Of a stretch of DNA of 64,000 bases, positions 8,372 through 17,372 are shown piece by piece. How positions within the stretch are numbered: the stretch's first letter is position 1; each line of letters begins with the position of its first letter. The notes under the pieces are model-generated. The model did not search any database. It was given only the letters and a program-made list of their open reading frames with translations, and was not told where the DNA came from. A program made the translations under genes and the position numbers. Source of the DNA: Sediminibacillus albus (GTDB taxonomy: Bacteria > Bacillota > Bacilli > Bacillales > Amphibacillaceae). Where the stretch lies: contig NZ_FNFL01000006.1 of assembly GCF_900101125.1 (NCBI RefSeq), forward strand, positions 142,905 to 206,904. Reading direction: 5' to 3'.

Positions 8372-9511
8372 CTACCCCATTACTTCACTTAATTGATTTA
8401 AGACTTCACTAAAGGCTTTACAAAATTCTTCAATTTCTGTTTGTTTATTTTGATAGGAAAGGCTGATTCGCAAGGCATGATTGCTTCTCGAATCAGGCAG
8501 CCCGCAAGCAGCCAATACGGAGCTTTGGTCTTCCTGTTTTGAGGAGCACGCCGACTTTGTTGAGATGTAAAAACCTTTTTCACTTAATGCATGAATAACA
8601 ACTTCAGGTTTAAACCCCGGAACTGAAAAATTAATAATGTGCGGGGCATGGTCCTTTGGTGAGTTTATAACCACTTGATCTAAGGCAGATAAATAATTCC
8701 AAAGTGTTTCTTTTAAGTGACAAAGATGCTGGATTTTTGAAGTTTGATTTTCTAAGGCTATCCTAATGGCTTTTACGAGTGCTGCATTTCCAGCTAAGTT
8801 CTCTGTTCCTGACCGATAGGACATCTCCTGGTCTCCCCCATGCAACAAAGGAAACAGCAACGTACCTTTTCTAACATACAAAAATCCAGTACCTTTTAAC
8901 CCATGGATTTTGTGGCCAGAGACAGTACAAAGATCAATGCCGCTATCTGCTAATCGCAACGGCACCTTTCCGAACCCTTGCACATTGTCTACGTGAAAGT
9001 GCAATTTCGGGTACTTTTTAGCGATTAAACCTATTTCCTTGATTGGTTGTATGGTGCCCATTTCGTTATTTACATGCATGATACTGATTAAAATAGTTTC
9101 TTCTGTAATAGCAGCCTCCAGGTCCGTTGTTGACACGCTTCCAACGTGGTCAACAGGCAGATAGGTTACTGTAAACCCCAGTTTTTCCAAGGCCCGGCAA
9201 CTCTCCAAAACAGATGGATGCTCCACTTGCGAGGTTATAATGTGCTTTCCTCTGGTTTGATGTGCTAACGCAATACCCTTGATGGCTGTATTATTCCCTT
9301 CCGTTCCTCCTGAAGTAAAGACAATTTCTTCCTCTTCAACATCCATTACACTAGCAGCCTGCTGTCTTGCTCTCAAAAGCAGCTTTTCCGCTTCTGCACC
9401 TGTTGGATGAATCGATGAAGGATTTCCAAAATATTTTTCTGACACTTGGTTAAAACTGTCGATGACTTCTATATACGGCTTAGTTGTTGCACTATTATCT
9501 AAATAAATCAT
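8372..9511 (-). CDS. nifZ: cysteine desulfurase (NifS/IscS family), partner of ThiI
   Basis: This PLP enzyme removes sulfur from cysteine as a protein persulfide. In the 379-residue protein the PLP lysine is K201 in SGHKIHG and the catalytic cysteine is C322 in STKSACSSK; the GGTEGNN cofactor loop is also present. The short active-site segment fits group II-like desulfurases dedicated to one acceptor. It lies 6 bases upstream of thiI on the same strand, so it most likely feeds ThiI for tRNA thiolation, as NifZ does in B. subtilis. The start is ATG at 9511. Confidence 0.93.
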   Translation of the reverse strand: MIYLDNSATTKPYIEVIDSFNQVSEKYFGNPSSIHPTGAEAEKLLLRARQQAASVMDVEEEEIVFTSGGTEGNNTAIKGIALAHQTRGKHIITSQVEHPSVLESCRALEKLGFTVTYLPVDHVGSVSTTDLEAAITEETILISIMHVNNEMGTIQPIKEIGLIAKKYPKLHFHVDNVQGFGKVPLRLADSGIDLCTVSGHKIHGLKGTGFLYVRKGTLLFPLLHGGDQEMSYRSGTENLAGNAALVKAIRIALENQTSKIQHLCHLKETLWNYLSALDQVVINSPKDHAPHIINFSVPGFKPEVVIHALSEKGFYISTKSACSSKQEDQSSVLAACGLPDSRSNHALRISLSYQNKQTEIEEFCKAFSEVLNQLSEVMG

Positions 9512-9604
9512 GGCAGTAAGCAGCCCCCTTTATTTGCAATCAATTATAATACCACAAATAATCCCCTGCTACAATTATACAGCAGGGGTTTCAGTATTAG
9601 TTCA

Positions 9605-9889
9605 TTATTCAATATCCAAAGCAGATAATAAAAAGTCAATCGATATGCGCCGATTTTCACGGACACTCTCGGTGTCAGACTCATTGGCGAGTGCGCGTTG
9701 GTCAGTTATTAGCCGATCACCCATAGTTAAGGCACTGGTATTTATATAGGGTATTTCAGACCGCTTCCCTGTTGAGTGATCCCGTACAGGAGCCGTGTCC
9801 TCTTGCATATTGCTTTCCGTTAGCAGCCACCATGAGGTACCCCAAAGGAATACAACAGTAAAACTGAAGATGATTACCAGCTTTTTCAA
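9605..9889 (-). CDS. small single-pass membrane or secreted protein, unknown function
   Basis: I do not recognise this protein. It begins with basic residues and one hydrophobic segment (LVIIFSFTVVFLWGTSWWLL), a signal anchor or uncleaved signal peptide, followed by about 65 polar residues rich in Asp, Glu, Arg and Ser. There are no cysteines, so it is not a lipoprotein. I prefer the TTG at 9889-9887 because AGGTGTGATC, close to a full anti-16S match, lies 8 bases upstream. A GTG start at 9898 adds three residues. It follows ezrA within 15 bases, so it is probably translated from the ezrA transcript. B. subtilis has braB here instead. Confidence 0.6.
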   Translation of the reverse strand: MKKLVIIFSFTVVFLWGTSWWLLTESNMQEDTAPVRDHSTGKRSEIPYINTSALTMGDRLITDQRALANESDTESVRENRRISIDFLLSALDIE

Positions 9890-9900
9890 TTTGATCACAC

Positions 9901-11592
9901 CTAGCCTGGAACTTTATTGTACTCTTCCAAACGCTTCAATGCTCCTGGTTCAATATCTTCCAATGCCTGGACAGCTTCCTCTAAAGCTGATTCATATTCA
10001 TATTTCCGGAACAGACTTTCTGCTTCCGACAACCTGGCCGATAGCAAAGGGTATTGGCTTCTGTATCTGTTGGCATACTGAATCACCAATTCCACCAATC
10101 GTGCTTGCTCCAAAAGCATATCTGTCTGTTCAGTCATGGAGTGTACTACATCCTCAGCTTTGGCCAGCGAGTGTTGAATTTCGCCAATATCCAACGGCTG
10201 TTTTTCCAGCTTATGGGTGACTTCTTCAATTTGAATCGAAGCGTCCTCTAACAGTTTCCATATATAAGATGGCACACCTGGAATATTACTCTTCATTAAC
10301 ATCCGATGGGAGTTTTGCATGGCTTTGCGCATATCCAGAATCAGTTCTTTTGCCTCTATTTCATCTTTTCTTAATGTTTGGATTTGGCTTCTGAATTGCT
10401 CGTGTAAAACCGTCAAATCTTCCAATTCCTTAAAGCCGGCTTCCACCTTATCTCTTAATTCAATATGGGTAAGCTTTTGCTCATTAAGCCCTTTATCGAT
10501 TTCTTCCAATTGATCCTTCAGCAGCTTCATTTTCTTCTCAAGGCTTAAGTGGGTTTCCATATCGTTATCTTCAAAGTAGTAAGACTCCTGCAGCGTCTCC
10601 ACTTCCAGTCTTGTTTCCTCCAAAGCCCGAAGTTCCTCTTTAAGTTCTTTCCGATAACCTGGCAGTTGTTTAAGGACATAGTTTTTAGCAATCGCTTCTT
10701 TTTCCAAGAGCTGGTACATCTCTTTCATTCTTTCCTCTACATGTTCAATAAACTGAGGAATTTCATCCAGTACACCTTTTTCCAGATGTTCCAGACACTC
10801 TAACAACTCTGCCTGGTACCTGTGAATTTCTTTTTCGAAACCGAGGTGGTCTATATGGTATCCATCATTTTTCATGCCAATAATTCCTGTCAGCAAATCA
10901 TCCAGCTGGTTTGGCAGTGTTTGTTTGCATGTTTTATAAATAGCTGGAAACTCTTCAATTTCACCCTCCAGCGAGTCAAGCTCACCTTTCAATTCATCTA
11001 CCTGTTTCTGTGCTTCAAAATAATTTCCATCGTCGGTGAGTTGATGGTATTTATCGATCATTTGATTCAGCTCATCTAATGCCAATTCAAAACGCACTTC
11101 CGAATTTCCGAAGTTATGGCGGTTTTGAAGAAGTTTTTTCCGGAGTTCCTTCACCCTCGGTTTAAGTTCTTCAACTGCATTACGGCTGTTTTCTTCAGAA
11201 TCGAGCAGTTGTTCCAACTCGATAAACATCTGCTCAATATCCGCTTCTATTGCTTTTAACGCCCCTCCTACATTTAACAAGTTCTGTTTTGCTGTGGGCA
11301 TTCGGTATTTATCCGCTGCTTCTTCAGCATCAAATAAATATTCTTCCATATCAGGAAGCTCCCTGGTCAGAATTGAATCCCAGCGCTCTTTCCATTTTTC
11401 GAAGTTTTCCTGAGTTTCCCCTGATAAATTTAAGGCTTTCACTTTGGATAATTCCGACGTTACATTTCGATTCATGATGTCCATTTTCCAAGCCTCTAAC
11501 CTGTCAACTTCATCATAAACCCTTTTTCTCCAAATCAACCCAAAAATAATTAATGTTATAAGTATAAGAATGCTGCCAATTATGTACGCCAT
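9901..11592 (-). CDS. ezrA: septation ring formation regulator EzrA
   Basis: EzrA is a membrane-anchored negative regulator of FtsZ-ring formation that localises to the division site. The 563-residue protein has one N-terminal transmembrane segment (about residues 3-22, IIGSILILITLIIFGLIW) and then an almost entirely alpha-helical, Glu/Leu/Lys-rich region of spectrin-like coiled coils, with no other domain. Length matches B. subtilis EzrA (562). refZ, a second FtsZ-related regulator, is the next gene upstream on the same strand. The start is the ATG at 11592, shortly after AGGAGGTTATTT. Confidence 0.96.
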   Translation of the reverse strand: MAYIIGSILILITLIIFGLIWRKRVYDEVDRLEAWKMDIMNRNVTSELSKVKALNLSGETQENFEKWKERWDSILTRELPDMEEYLFDAEEAADKYRMPTAKQNLLNVGGALKAIEADIEQMFIELEQLLDSEENSRNAVEELKPRVKELRKKLLQNRHNFGNSEVRFELALDELNQMIDKYHQLTDDGNYFEAQKQVDELKGELDSLEGEIEEFPAIYKTCKQTLPNQLDDLLTGIIGMKNDGYHIDHLGFEKEIHRYQAELLECLEHLEKGVLDEIPQFIEHVEERMKEMYQLLEKEAIAKNYVLKQLPGYRKELKEELRALEETRLEVETLQESYYFEDNDMETHLSLEKKMKLLKDQLEEIDKGLNEQKLTHIELRDKVEAGFKELEDLTVLHEQFRSQIQTLRKDEIEAKELILDMRKAMQNSHRMLMKSNIPGVPSYIWKLLEDASIQIEEVTHKLEKQPLDIGEIQHSLAKAEDVVHSMTEQTDMLLEQARLVELVIQYANRYRSQYPLLSARLSEAESLFRKYEYESALEEAVQALEDIEPGALKRLEEYNKVPG

Positions 11593-11717
11593 AAATAACC
11601 TCCTGACTAAATCCAGTACTATATGTATCGAAAAAGGAGGATGAAGACTGTATGCTTGAAAAGCTAAATCCCCTTCACCATCACTTATTCCCCAGAAATA
11701 AAATATCCAACTGGAAT

Positions 11718-11738
11718 AAAGGAGCTTAAAGCTCCTTA
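11718..11738. repeat. short hairpin in the ezrA-refZ gap
   Basis: AAGGAGCTT/AAGCTCCTT forms a compact palindrome. On the minus strand it is followed by TATTCC, so it could weakly end the refZ transcript. The rest of the 11593-11945 gap is AT-rich, with a 25-codon plus-strand frame discussed under findings. Confidence 0.35.
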
Positions 11739-11892
11739 ACCATTTCTCCTATTTATCTTTTAAAATCCAATCATTACTAATTATTACTAATATGATACCA
11801 TGAGAACCGACATTTTTGGTTATATTTTTTCAAATTTATTCATATAGCGACTTTTTTTTCTAATGATAAATAAATGCAGGCAACCCGTAACA

Positions 11893-11940
11893 GTAAAAAC
11901 AGCCGTTTTTATTGACGTCAACCTTATCCCGCGGCTTTTA
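11893..11940 (-). terminator. likely terminator of refZ
   Basis: On the minus strand AGCCG pairs with CGGCT across a loop of 26 bases, followed by GTTTTTAC. The stem is short. Confidence 0.45.
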
Positions 11941-11945
11941 CTTGA

Positions 11946-12590
11946 TTAGAATTGAACATGGATATTGCCTCTTTCTTCATATCTATTTTCCGATGCTAAA
12001 TGGTCGATCCAGCTGCATATAAAACTAGTATATTTCTTAGCGAAGAAGTCCTGGGAATGATTCCACTCTAAAAAATTGCGCCATTCATTGGGCGAAGAAA
12101 ATGGACTGCTTAACATACCTTTAAATTGGATGAAGAGAAATTTCATATCTAAATTGGTATGGGAAGTTCTCTGCAAGGATTCATTAAACACAGAGCTTAG
12201 TAAATAGTTCTCTTTTGCCAAATACGTCACCATCATTTCCCTGACAAAAATCGAATCCAACGTAAGCTCTCTATGGATGAAACAAGTAAATTGATGGTGT
12301 GCTTGTTTATATTGTATAATTACTGCAATCATTTTTTTCAGCCTCTCTAATTTAGGCATCGCTTTTGTATCTGTAATCACTGCCTCTAATTGGCCCAAAT
12401 ACTGTTCATAGTAGCAAGTGACGATGGACTCTAACAACCCTTGCTTGCTATTAAAATAGTAATTGATCAAAGATACATTTATTGAAGCAGACTTTGCAAT
12501 GTCACGTACGGAAGTTCCATGGTATCCTTTCGTAAAAAACAATCGACAAGCCGCATCCATTACTTTTTGTTTTGTTTGATTATTGCTCAC
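11946..12590 (-). CDS. refZ: TetR-family regulator of FtsZ, RefZ
   Basis: RefZ is a TetR-like DNA-binding protein that in B. subtilis acts at entry into sporulation, perturbing FtsZ near the poles through binding sites around the origin. The 214-residue protein has the N-terminal TetR helix-turn-helix (SVRDIAKSASINVSLINYYF, about residues 24-43) followed by a ligand/dimer domain (FTCFIHRELTLDS). I chose GTG 12590, which follows AGGAGGTGGTAACC; the frame extends further upstream but without a ribosome-binding site. It is placed between ezrA and ytsP as in B. subtilis, except that hisJ is missing. Confidence 0.9.
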   Translation of the reverse strand: MSNNQTKQKVMDAACRLFFTKGYHGTSVRDIAKSASINVSLINYYFNSKQGLLESIVTCYYEQYLGQLEAVITDTKAMPKLERLKKMIAVIIQYKQAHHQFTCFIHRELTLDSIFVREMMVTYLAKENYLLSSVFNESLQRTSHTNLDMKFLFIQFKGMLSSPFSSPNEWRNFLEWNHSQDFFAKKYTSFICSWIDHLASENRYEERGNIHVQF

Positions 12591-12779
12591 GGTTACCACC
12601 TCCTCTTTTCTTTTTACGACATATAAGAGGAGAGTCCTGCATATTTCGCTCGTCAAATCGTGCAGGCTGACAGTCGATTGATTTCCTAAGGAGGCGATTA
12701 ACGTCGAACGCTGTTGCCAAATCGTTCAGCAACGTTTTTTGACAGGGGATTTTACACTTATACTTAAAGGTGGGATTAC

Positions 12780-13259
12780 ATGTTTGAAGCAAAAAGTTAT
12801 TCAGGATCCAAGGAGAAAGATTACAAACTGCTTCTAAAACAATTGGAAGCACTTATTGAAGATGAACAGGATGCGATTGCCAACTTATCGAATGCATCAG
12901 CTTTGCTTAACCAGTTTTTATCAGAAGTTAACTGGGTTGGATTTTACCTTTGGAAAGATGGAGAGCTTGTTTTAGGGCCATTTCAAGGTCTTCCAGCCTG
13001 TGTAAGGATTAAAGCTGGAAAAGGCGTTTGTGGAACAGCTGTACAACAAGGCAAGACGCAGCGGGTCCAGGATGTAGAACAATTTCCGGGGCACATTGCC
13101 TGTGACGCAGCGAGCCAATCAGAAATTGTGGTCCCTTTGTTTAAAAATAAAGAGATTTTTGGTGTCCTGGATATTGACAGCCCTATTAAAAATCGTTTTG
13201 ATGAAGAAGATGAAAAATTTTTAGAACAGTTTGGAGCTATAATTGAAAAGTATATTTAG
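12780..13259 (+). CDS. ytsP: GAF-domain free methionine-R-sulfoxide reductase
   Basis: This is a single GAF domain of 159 residues of the fRMsr type, which reduces free methionine-(R)-sulfoxide. The three conserved cysteines are present: C74 (LPACVRI), C84 (GKGVCG) and C108 (PGHIACD), together with the following SEIVVP motif. It is cytosolic. The ATG start follows AAAGGTGGG. It diverges from refZ and converges on the diguanylate cyclase gene, with a shared terminator between them. The gene order matches B. subtilis yttP-ytsP-ytrP. Confidence 0.93.
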   Translation: MFEAKSYSGSKEKDYKLLLKQLEALIEDEQDAIANLSNASALLNQFLSEVNWVGFYLWKDGELVLGPFQGLPACVRIKAGKGVCGTAVQQGKTQRVQDVEQFPGHIACDAASQSEIVVPLFKNKEIFGVLDIDSPIKNRFDEEDEKFLEQFGAIIEKYI

Positions 13260-13269
13260 TCTTGATAGC

Positions 13270-13303
13270 AAGAAAAGCTGGCCTGGAGGCCAGCTTTTCT
13301 TCA
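13270..13303. terminator. bidirectional terminator between ytsP and dgcP
   Basis: AGAAAAGCTGGCC / GGCCAGCTTTTCT makes a near-perfect stem with T-rich arms on both strands. It reaches into the stop codon of the diguanylate cyclase gene. Confidence 0.85.
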
Positions 13304-15193
13304 TTCTGCTGTATGTTTTGCTTTAGCTACACAATTCTTTCCTAATTTCTTAGCTTCATAAAGTGCTTCATCCGCTCTATCGAAAATACTTCTTGCCAAA
13401 TCTTTATGGTTTTTCTCCCAGGAAGAGACTCCTACGGAAATAGTTACTGTTGGCTCTGTAAAAGCTTCCACCTGTCTGACCAGCTGATGTGCCGTTTCCA
13501 GCCCATCTTCCATTGAGGCATTCGGTAAATATACCGCCAGCTCTTCTCCACCCCACCGGGCAGCAAAGTCTTCCTTCCCGAGGTGCCCCTTCATAATATT
13601 TGCAACTTGAATAATTAATTCGTCTCCAACCTCGTGCCCATATGTATCGTTAAATTTCTTAAAGTCATCAATATCAATCAACAAAAAGGAGCCCTGTTCG
13701 TCAGATTTCAAATGTTCCTGCAGCTGCTCATCAAGATATTTTCTGGAATACAAGCTAGTTAAGTAATCAGTTATCACCAAATGTTCGAGCTTTTCTCTTA
13801 ACATCGAATTGACAAACGCAAGCGTAGAATGATGGACTAAGGACTGAATCAGCTTGAAGGATTCAAATGAAAAATAGTACGGTTGTTTATGAAGCGCAAT
13901 AATGGCCCCTTTTATTTGTTTCGATTGAACCATAGGTATCGCCATTACAGAATGAAATGGTAAAGGGATATTGGGATATTTGATTGAAAAATCCCCGATA
14001 AAAACGGAATCATGCTGCTTCTGCAAAAGGTCAAGAATCGTCGGCAGAAATTTGTTGGATCCTTTGAGGAGGAAGTAGTCAGTGCTTCCGTCAAGAATTT
14101 CATACTCCTCTTCTTCATCTTCTTTATATAAAATAAACCCAATTTCTTGTGCACCGAATTTATCCTTTATTTGCCTGTTCATAAAAGATGTTGTTTCAAT
14201 TAACCTTAGATTAGAATTAAGAGTATGGGAGGTCTCATTAATTAATTGCAAGTCTTCGATTAACTGCTTAGATTGTTGGTAAAGCCTCGTATTTTCTAAT
14301 GCATTACCTGCAGCATTTGCCAGTGATGTAATAAACTCGACTTCTTCTTTAGGGAAAACGACAGCCGCGGGTGAAATGATTTGCAGTACGCCATAAACAC
14401 CCTGGGTACCCTTCAAGGGAGCGTATAGACAAGTTTCACTTACTTCATGGTCTTCCTCGATTTGCACTTCCCCCGTTAAAAAAGCATGGACGCTTACTTT
14501 ATTTGTTACATTATCATTATAAATCAATTCTTTAATAGGCAGTTCCCCATTGGAAGGAAAATCCTGCGATAAAAATAAAAAGTATTCAAATCTTGGATAA
14601 ACACCCTTTAATGTATTAATCACTTCTCCTAATACATGATTGGTATTGATAGAGGAATGAAACTTTGCCGTTACCCGGTATAACACTTCAAATCTGTTTG
14701 CATTTTGGGCCATCCTGGCATGCACATTCATACTATTTATGACGCTGGAGATTTCCCCTGCTACTTCTTGAAATTCCAGTATGTTAGTCTCCATATGCTC
14801 GCTATTCACCGTGGCCGCAAAAAAATAGCCAACAATTACCTCGTCTTCCTCTAATGAAATTAACAAGGAGTCTAAGAAAGTCTGCTCTTTTAACACAGGT
14901 TTCCCTGAAAATATCTTCCTATTATCAAAGGGAGTATTATTCATGTTAACTGCTTCTTCCGCCAGCTCTGAAAGCAATACTTCTTCGTCTTTTTCCGAAT
15001 CTGTATGAAGAAAATAACTGTTTTTCCAAGGATCATATAAATAAACAGCAGCATATTCCAATGACAAAAACTGCTTAACTTTTCTGCATATCTCTGTTAC
15101 TTTTGTATCAACAGAGACATTGCTTTCATTTATAAAACCTTCAATTATGTAATTCCAAAATTCGAACCTTGCTTGCCTGTTGTTGGTTTTCAT
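13301..15193 (-). CDS. dgcP: GAF-GGDEF diguanylate cyclase
   Basis: This 630-residue cytosolic protein has two or more GAF-like sensory regions (about residues 20-160, 165-310 and 330-455) followed by a GGDEF domain (about 465-625). The active-site loop reads GGEEL (about residue 547), an accepted active variant, so it should make cyclic di-GMP from GTP. The RxxD inhibitory site normally found five residues before the loop is replaced by GKED, so product inhibition at the I-site is probably absent. It corresponds to YtrP/DgcP of B. subtilis by architecture, length and position next to ytsP. No transmembrane segments are visible. Confidence 0.9.
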   Translation of the reverse strand: MKTNNRQARFEFWNYIIEGFINESNVSVDTKVTEICRKVKQFLSLEYAAVYLYDPWKNSYFLHTDSEKDEEVLLSELAEEAVNMNNTPFDNRKIFSGKPVLKEQTFLDSLLISLEEDEVIVGYFFAATVNSEHMETNILEFQEVAGEISSVINSMNVHARMAQNANRFEVLYRVTAKFHSSINTNHVLGEVINTLKGVYPRFEYFLFLSQDFPSNGELPIKELIYNDNVTNKVSVHAFLTGEVQIEEDHEVSETCLYAPLKGTQGVYGVLQIISPAAVVFPKEEVEFITSLANAAGNALENTRLYQQSKQLIEDLQLINETSHTLNSNLRLIETTSFMNRQIKDKFGAQEIGFILYKEDEEEEYEILDGSTDYFLLKGSNKFLPTILDLLQKQHDSVFIGDFSIKYPNIPLPFHSVMAIPMVQSKQIKGAIIALHKQPYYFSFESFKLIQSLVHHSTLAFVNSMLREKLEHLVITDYLTSLYSRKYLDEQLQEHLKSDEQGSFLLIDIDDFKKFNDTYGHEVGDELIIQVANIMKGHLGKEDFAARWGGEELAVYLPNASMEDGLETAHQLVRQVEAFTEPTVTISVGVSSWEKNHKDLARSIFDRADEALYEAKKLGKNCVAKAKHTAE

Positions 15194-15406
15194 GAAATCT
15201 CACCTATCATATAAACTGGCTTTGCCGACAAGGTTGATCCCCTGTCCGTTGCCTTCATTAGTATTTAATCTTTAACTATTAAGAAAAACTTAATCCAATA
15301 AGTCTTGATTATATAGGAGATATATCCTAATTATATACGAAAAAGCAATTTTTTCCTACATTTATCCTATTTAATTATCAGTAATTGTTAATTGTCTACC
15401 GACGTA

Positions 15407-15435
15407 TTGACTTCTTCGCTAAATAATCTTATAAT
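15407..15435 (+). promoter_or_regulatory. sigma-A promoter of rpsD
   Basis: TTGACT (15407-15412) and TATAAT (15430-15435) are exactly 17 bases apart. Start is expected near 15442, giving a leader of about 180 bases. Confidence 0.85.
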
Positions 15436-15442
15436 GGACTTT

Positions 15443-15612
15443 GTGTAAAAAAGGTAGCCTATGTGAACCTCCGCCTGTTTCATTTTGTTCCTTACAAAGC
15501 AGTAAGGTGTATCGTGTAACTCTCTGCTGCTGGAGCGATGGTACATGAAAACAAAATGGGCAGCGATCGGGAACACACTGTCTTATTTTATGCAAATCTA
15601 CTATATAAAGGA
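15443..15612 (+). ncRNA. probable S4 (rpsD) autoregulatory leader
   Basis: Between the promoter and the rpsD ribosome-binding site lies about 170 bases with several pairing segments. Bacillus rpsD mRNAs carry an S4-binding leader through which the protein represses its own synthesis. Assignment rests on position and length; I could not verify the consensus fold by eye. Confidence 0.6.
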
Positions 15613-15623
15613 GAAGATGTACA

Positions 15624-16226
15624 ATGGCTCGCTATACAGGTCCTGTATGGAAAAAGTCTCGTCGTCTCGGAATTTCTTTAACTGGTACTGGTAAGGAATT
15701 AGATAAGCGCCCTTACCCGCCAGGACAACATGGTGCTAACCAGCGCCGTAAACTATCAGAATATGGTCTGCAATTACAAGAGAAGCAGAAGCTTCGCTTC
15801 ATGTACGGAATTAACGAACGTCAATTCCGCCGTTTGTTTGACCAGGCAGGAAACATGAAGGGTATCCATGGTGAAAACTTCATGATCCTTCTTGAATCAC
15901 GTTTGGATAACTTGGTTTACCGTATGGGTCTTGCCCGCACTCGTAGACAAGCTCGCCAGCTTGTAGGCCACGGCCACGTAACTGTGGATGGCGGACGTGT
16001 CGATATTCCATCTTACCGCGTAAAACCAGGACAAGTGATTGGCCTTCGTGAAAAATCACAAAACCTTGACATTATTAAAGAATCAGTGGAAACAAATAAC
16101 TTCGTTCCAGAATATCTTTCTTTCAATGAAGATACTCTTGAAGGAACGTACACTCGTTACCCTGAACGTTCTGAATTACCTGCTGAAATTAACGAACCGC
16201 TTATCGTTGAATTCTACTCTCGTTAA
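15624..16226 (+). CDS. rpsD: 30S ribosomal protein S4
   Basis: S4 is a primary 16S rRNA-binding protein of the small subunit. The 200-residue sequence has the typical N-terminus ([16 protein letters not shown]), the S4 RNA-binding domain ([21 protein letters not shown], described here only by its start and end at about residues 100-120) and the C-terminus EFYSR. Codon use is strongly biased, as expected. The start follows AAGGAGAAG. Its last 24 bases including the stop are duplicated at 19906-19929, so the gene served as an integration site but its product remains intact. Confidence 0.98.
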   Translation: MARYTGPVWKKSRRLGISLTGTGKELDKRPYPPGQHGANQRRKLSEYGLQLQEKQKLRFMYGINERQFRRLFDQAGNMKGIHGENFMILLESRLDNLVYRMGLARTRRQARQLVGHGHVTVDGGRVDIPSYRVKPGQVIGLREKSQNLDIIKESVETNNFVPEYLSFNEDTLEGTYTRYPERSELPAEINEPLIVEFYSR

Positions 16227-16228
16227 TC
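16205..16228 (+). repeat. left attachment repeat (attL-like), 3' end of rpsD
   Basis: A 24-base sequence beginning CGTTGAATTC and ending CGTTAATC recurs exactly at 19906-19929. It marks the left boundary of the inserted DNA. Confidence 0.75.
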
Positions 16229-16253
16229 TTTGCAGTTTGCAGGATAACACACA

Positions 16254-16305
16254 AAGAACCCTTAAAACGTTGATATATCAATGTTTCAAGGGTTCTTATT
16301 TTTAA
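16254..16305 (+). terminator. terminator now ending rpsD
   Basis: AAGAACCCTT pairs with AAGGGTTCTT and the stem continues inward through AAACGTTGA/TCAATGTTT; ATTTTT follows. It belongs to the inserted DNA. Confidence 0.75.
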
Positions 16306-16335
16306 TTTAGTTTGCAAAATAATGTAAGATAATGA

Positions 16336-16380
16336 ATTGATTTGATTTGGGGCCAGCTGGGACCAAAGTGTGACCAATAA
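16336..16380 (+). pseudogene. possible integrase C-terminal remnant, left end
   Basis: Between stops there is a short frame ending WGQLGPKCDQ-stop. It resembles the tails of some tyrosine integrases and parallels the remnant near the right repeat. It is far too short for certainty. Confidence 0.3.
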
Positions 16381-16423
16381 AATCATAGCATGGGTGAAGG
16401 GATAGAAAGTAGCAAGTCGTATA

Positions 16424-16459
16424 ATGAATATTAAGAGGATACTTACGAGGAATATTCAT
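16424..16459. repeat. 9-bp inverted repeat
   Basis: ATGAATATT and AATATTCAT are separated by 18 bases. It lies in the otherwise featureless DNA between the rpsD terminator and the transposase fragment; its role is unknown. Confidence 0.3.
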
Positions 16460-16533
16460 TAAAATTCCAGACCAATCTGCAAGGTGATTGACACCATTTG
16501 CATTTTGATATTCACGGTGTATATCACATATAA

Positions 16534-16896
16534 AAAGCTAAGAGTGATTTGCCACGGTTTAGTCATCCAAAATTGCTTGTAGCCTTCGCAGGAATTGATC
16601 CAAGTGTCTTTGAGTCTGGGAAGTTCAGAGCCACGATCAATCGCATAACCAAAAGAGGTTCAAGCCGTCTACGCCAGGCATTATTTATGGCAGTAAAGTG
16701 TGCAATTCGTTACTGTCGAAAAAAGAAAACAACAGATGAGATTATCCCTCGGAATAAAAGGTTAAGGGCCTTTTATGATAAGAAACGAGAAGAAGGGAAA
16801 CCTTACAAAGTAGCCATAATAGCCTGTGTAAGCAAACTCTTAAGATGGATATTTGCGATTATGACAAATAAGGCAGCTTTCCAAGATATAGACTAA
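16534..16896 (+). pseudogene. IS110-family transposase, 5'-truncated
   Basis: About 120 residues match the C-terminal (Transposase_20) domain of IS110-type transposases: AFAGIDPSVFESGKF with the catalytic-serine region, GSSRLRQALFMAVKCA, LRAFYDKKREEGKP and AIIACVSKLLRWIFAI. The N-terminal RuvC-like DEDD domain is absent; an in-frame stop at 16531-16533 lies just upstream and no ribosome-binding site precedes the frame. It is a dead remnant inside the rpsD insertion. No element ends could be defined. Confidence 0.8.
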
Positions 16897-17263
16897 AAGA
16901 TAAACTTGACCACTAAATACAAAACCTTCCATAACCAGAAGAGTGGAAGGCTATTTGGTATGCCCAAATTTAGTGTAACATGATTAATTTAATTTTTTCA
17001 TTGAAAAATGTTGACAAACTATTAGCTGGTTTAGTTGAAGAACGTAATTCCACAACAACCTGTTTTAATGATTATGAAATTAGTAATTATATATATATGT
17101 ATTTATTATTCCTTATAATAAATTTAGGGAGCGTTGGATAGTGTGTTCTTCGATTAAGTCGATATTTCTTTTGTCCAAAGTATAATTCATTAATTGGTTT
17201 TGTATATTTGCATATAGGGGTAGCGTCAGGAAAATGCGGATTTACAACGATAAGGAAATTCCA

Positions 17264-17312
17264 AATTAAAAAGCCCAACTTCTCTGCAAAACAAAATAGA
17301 GAAAGTGAGCTT
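17264..17312 (-). terminator. terminator of the DJ-1/PfpI gene
   Basis: Minus strand: AGCTCACTTTCTCT pairs imperfectly with AGAGAAGTTGGGCT, followed by TTTTAATTT. The DNA from 16897 to 17263 shows no convincing gene; a 63-codon minus-strand frame at 17087-17278 overlaps this terminator. Confidence 0.55.
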
Positions 17313-17372
17313 TTCAGTTACTACATTATTTTTATTTGAACTAATATAAAACTGCTAAGTTGATTTTTTAGC

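Noticed and set aside
17087..17278. 63-codon minus-strand frame downstream of the DJ-1 gene
   Set aside because: Overlaps the DJ-1 terminator, has no ribosome-binding site and lies in very AT-rich DNA; likely non-coding.
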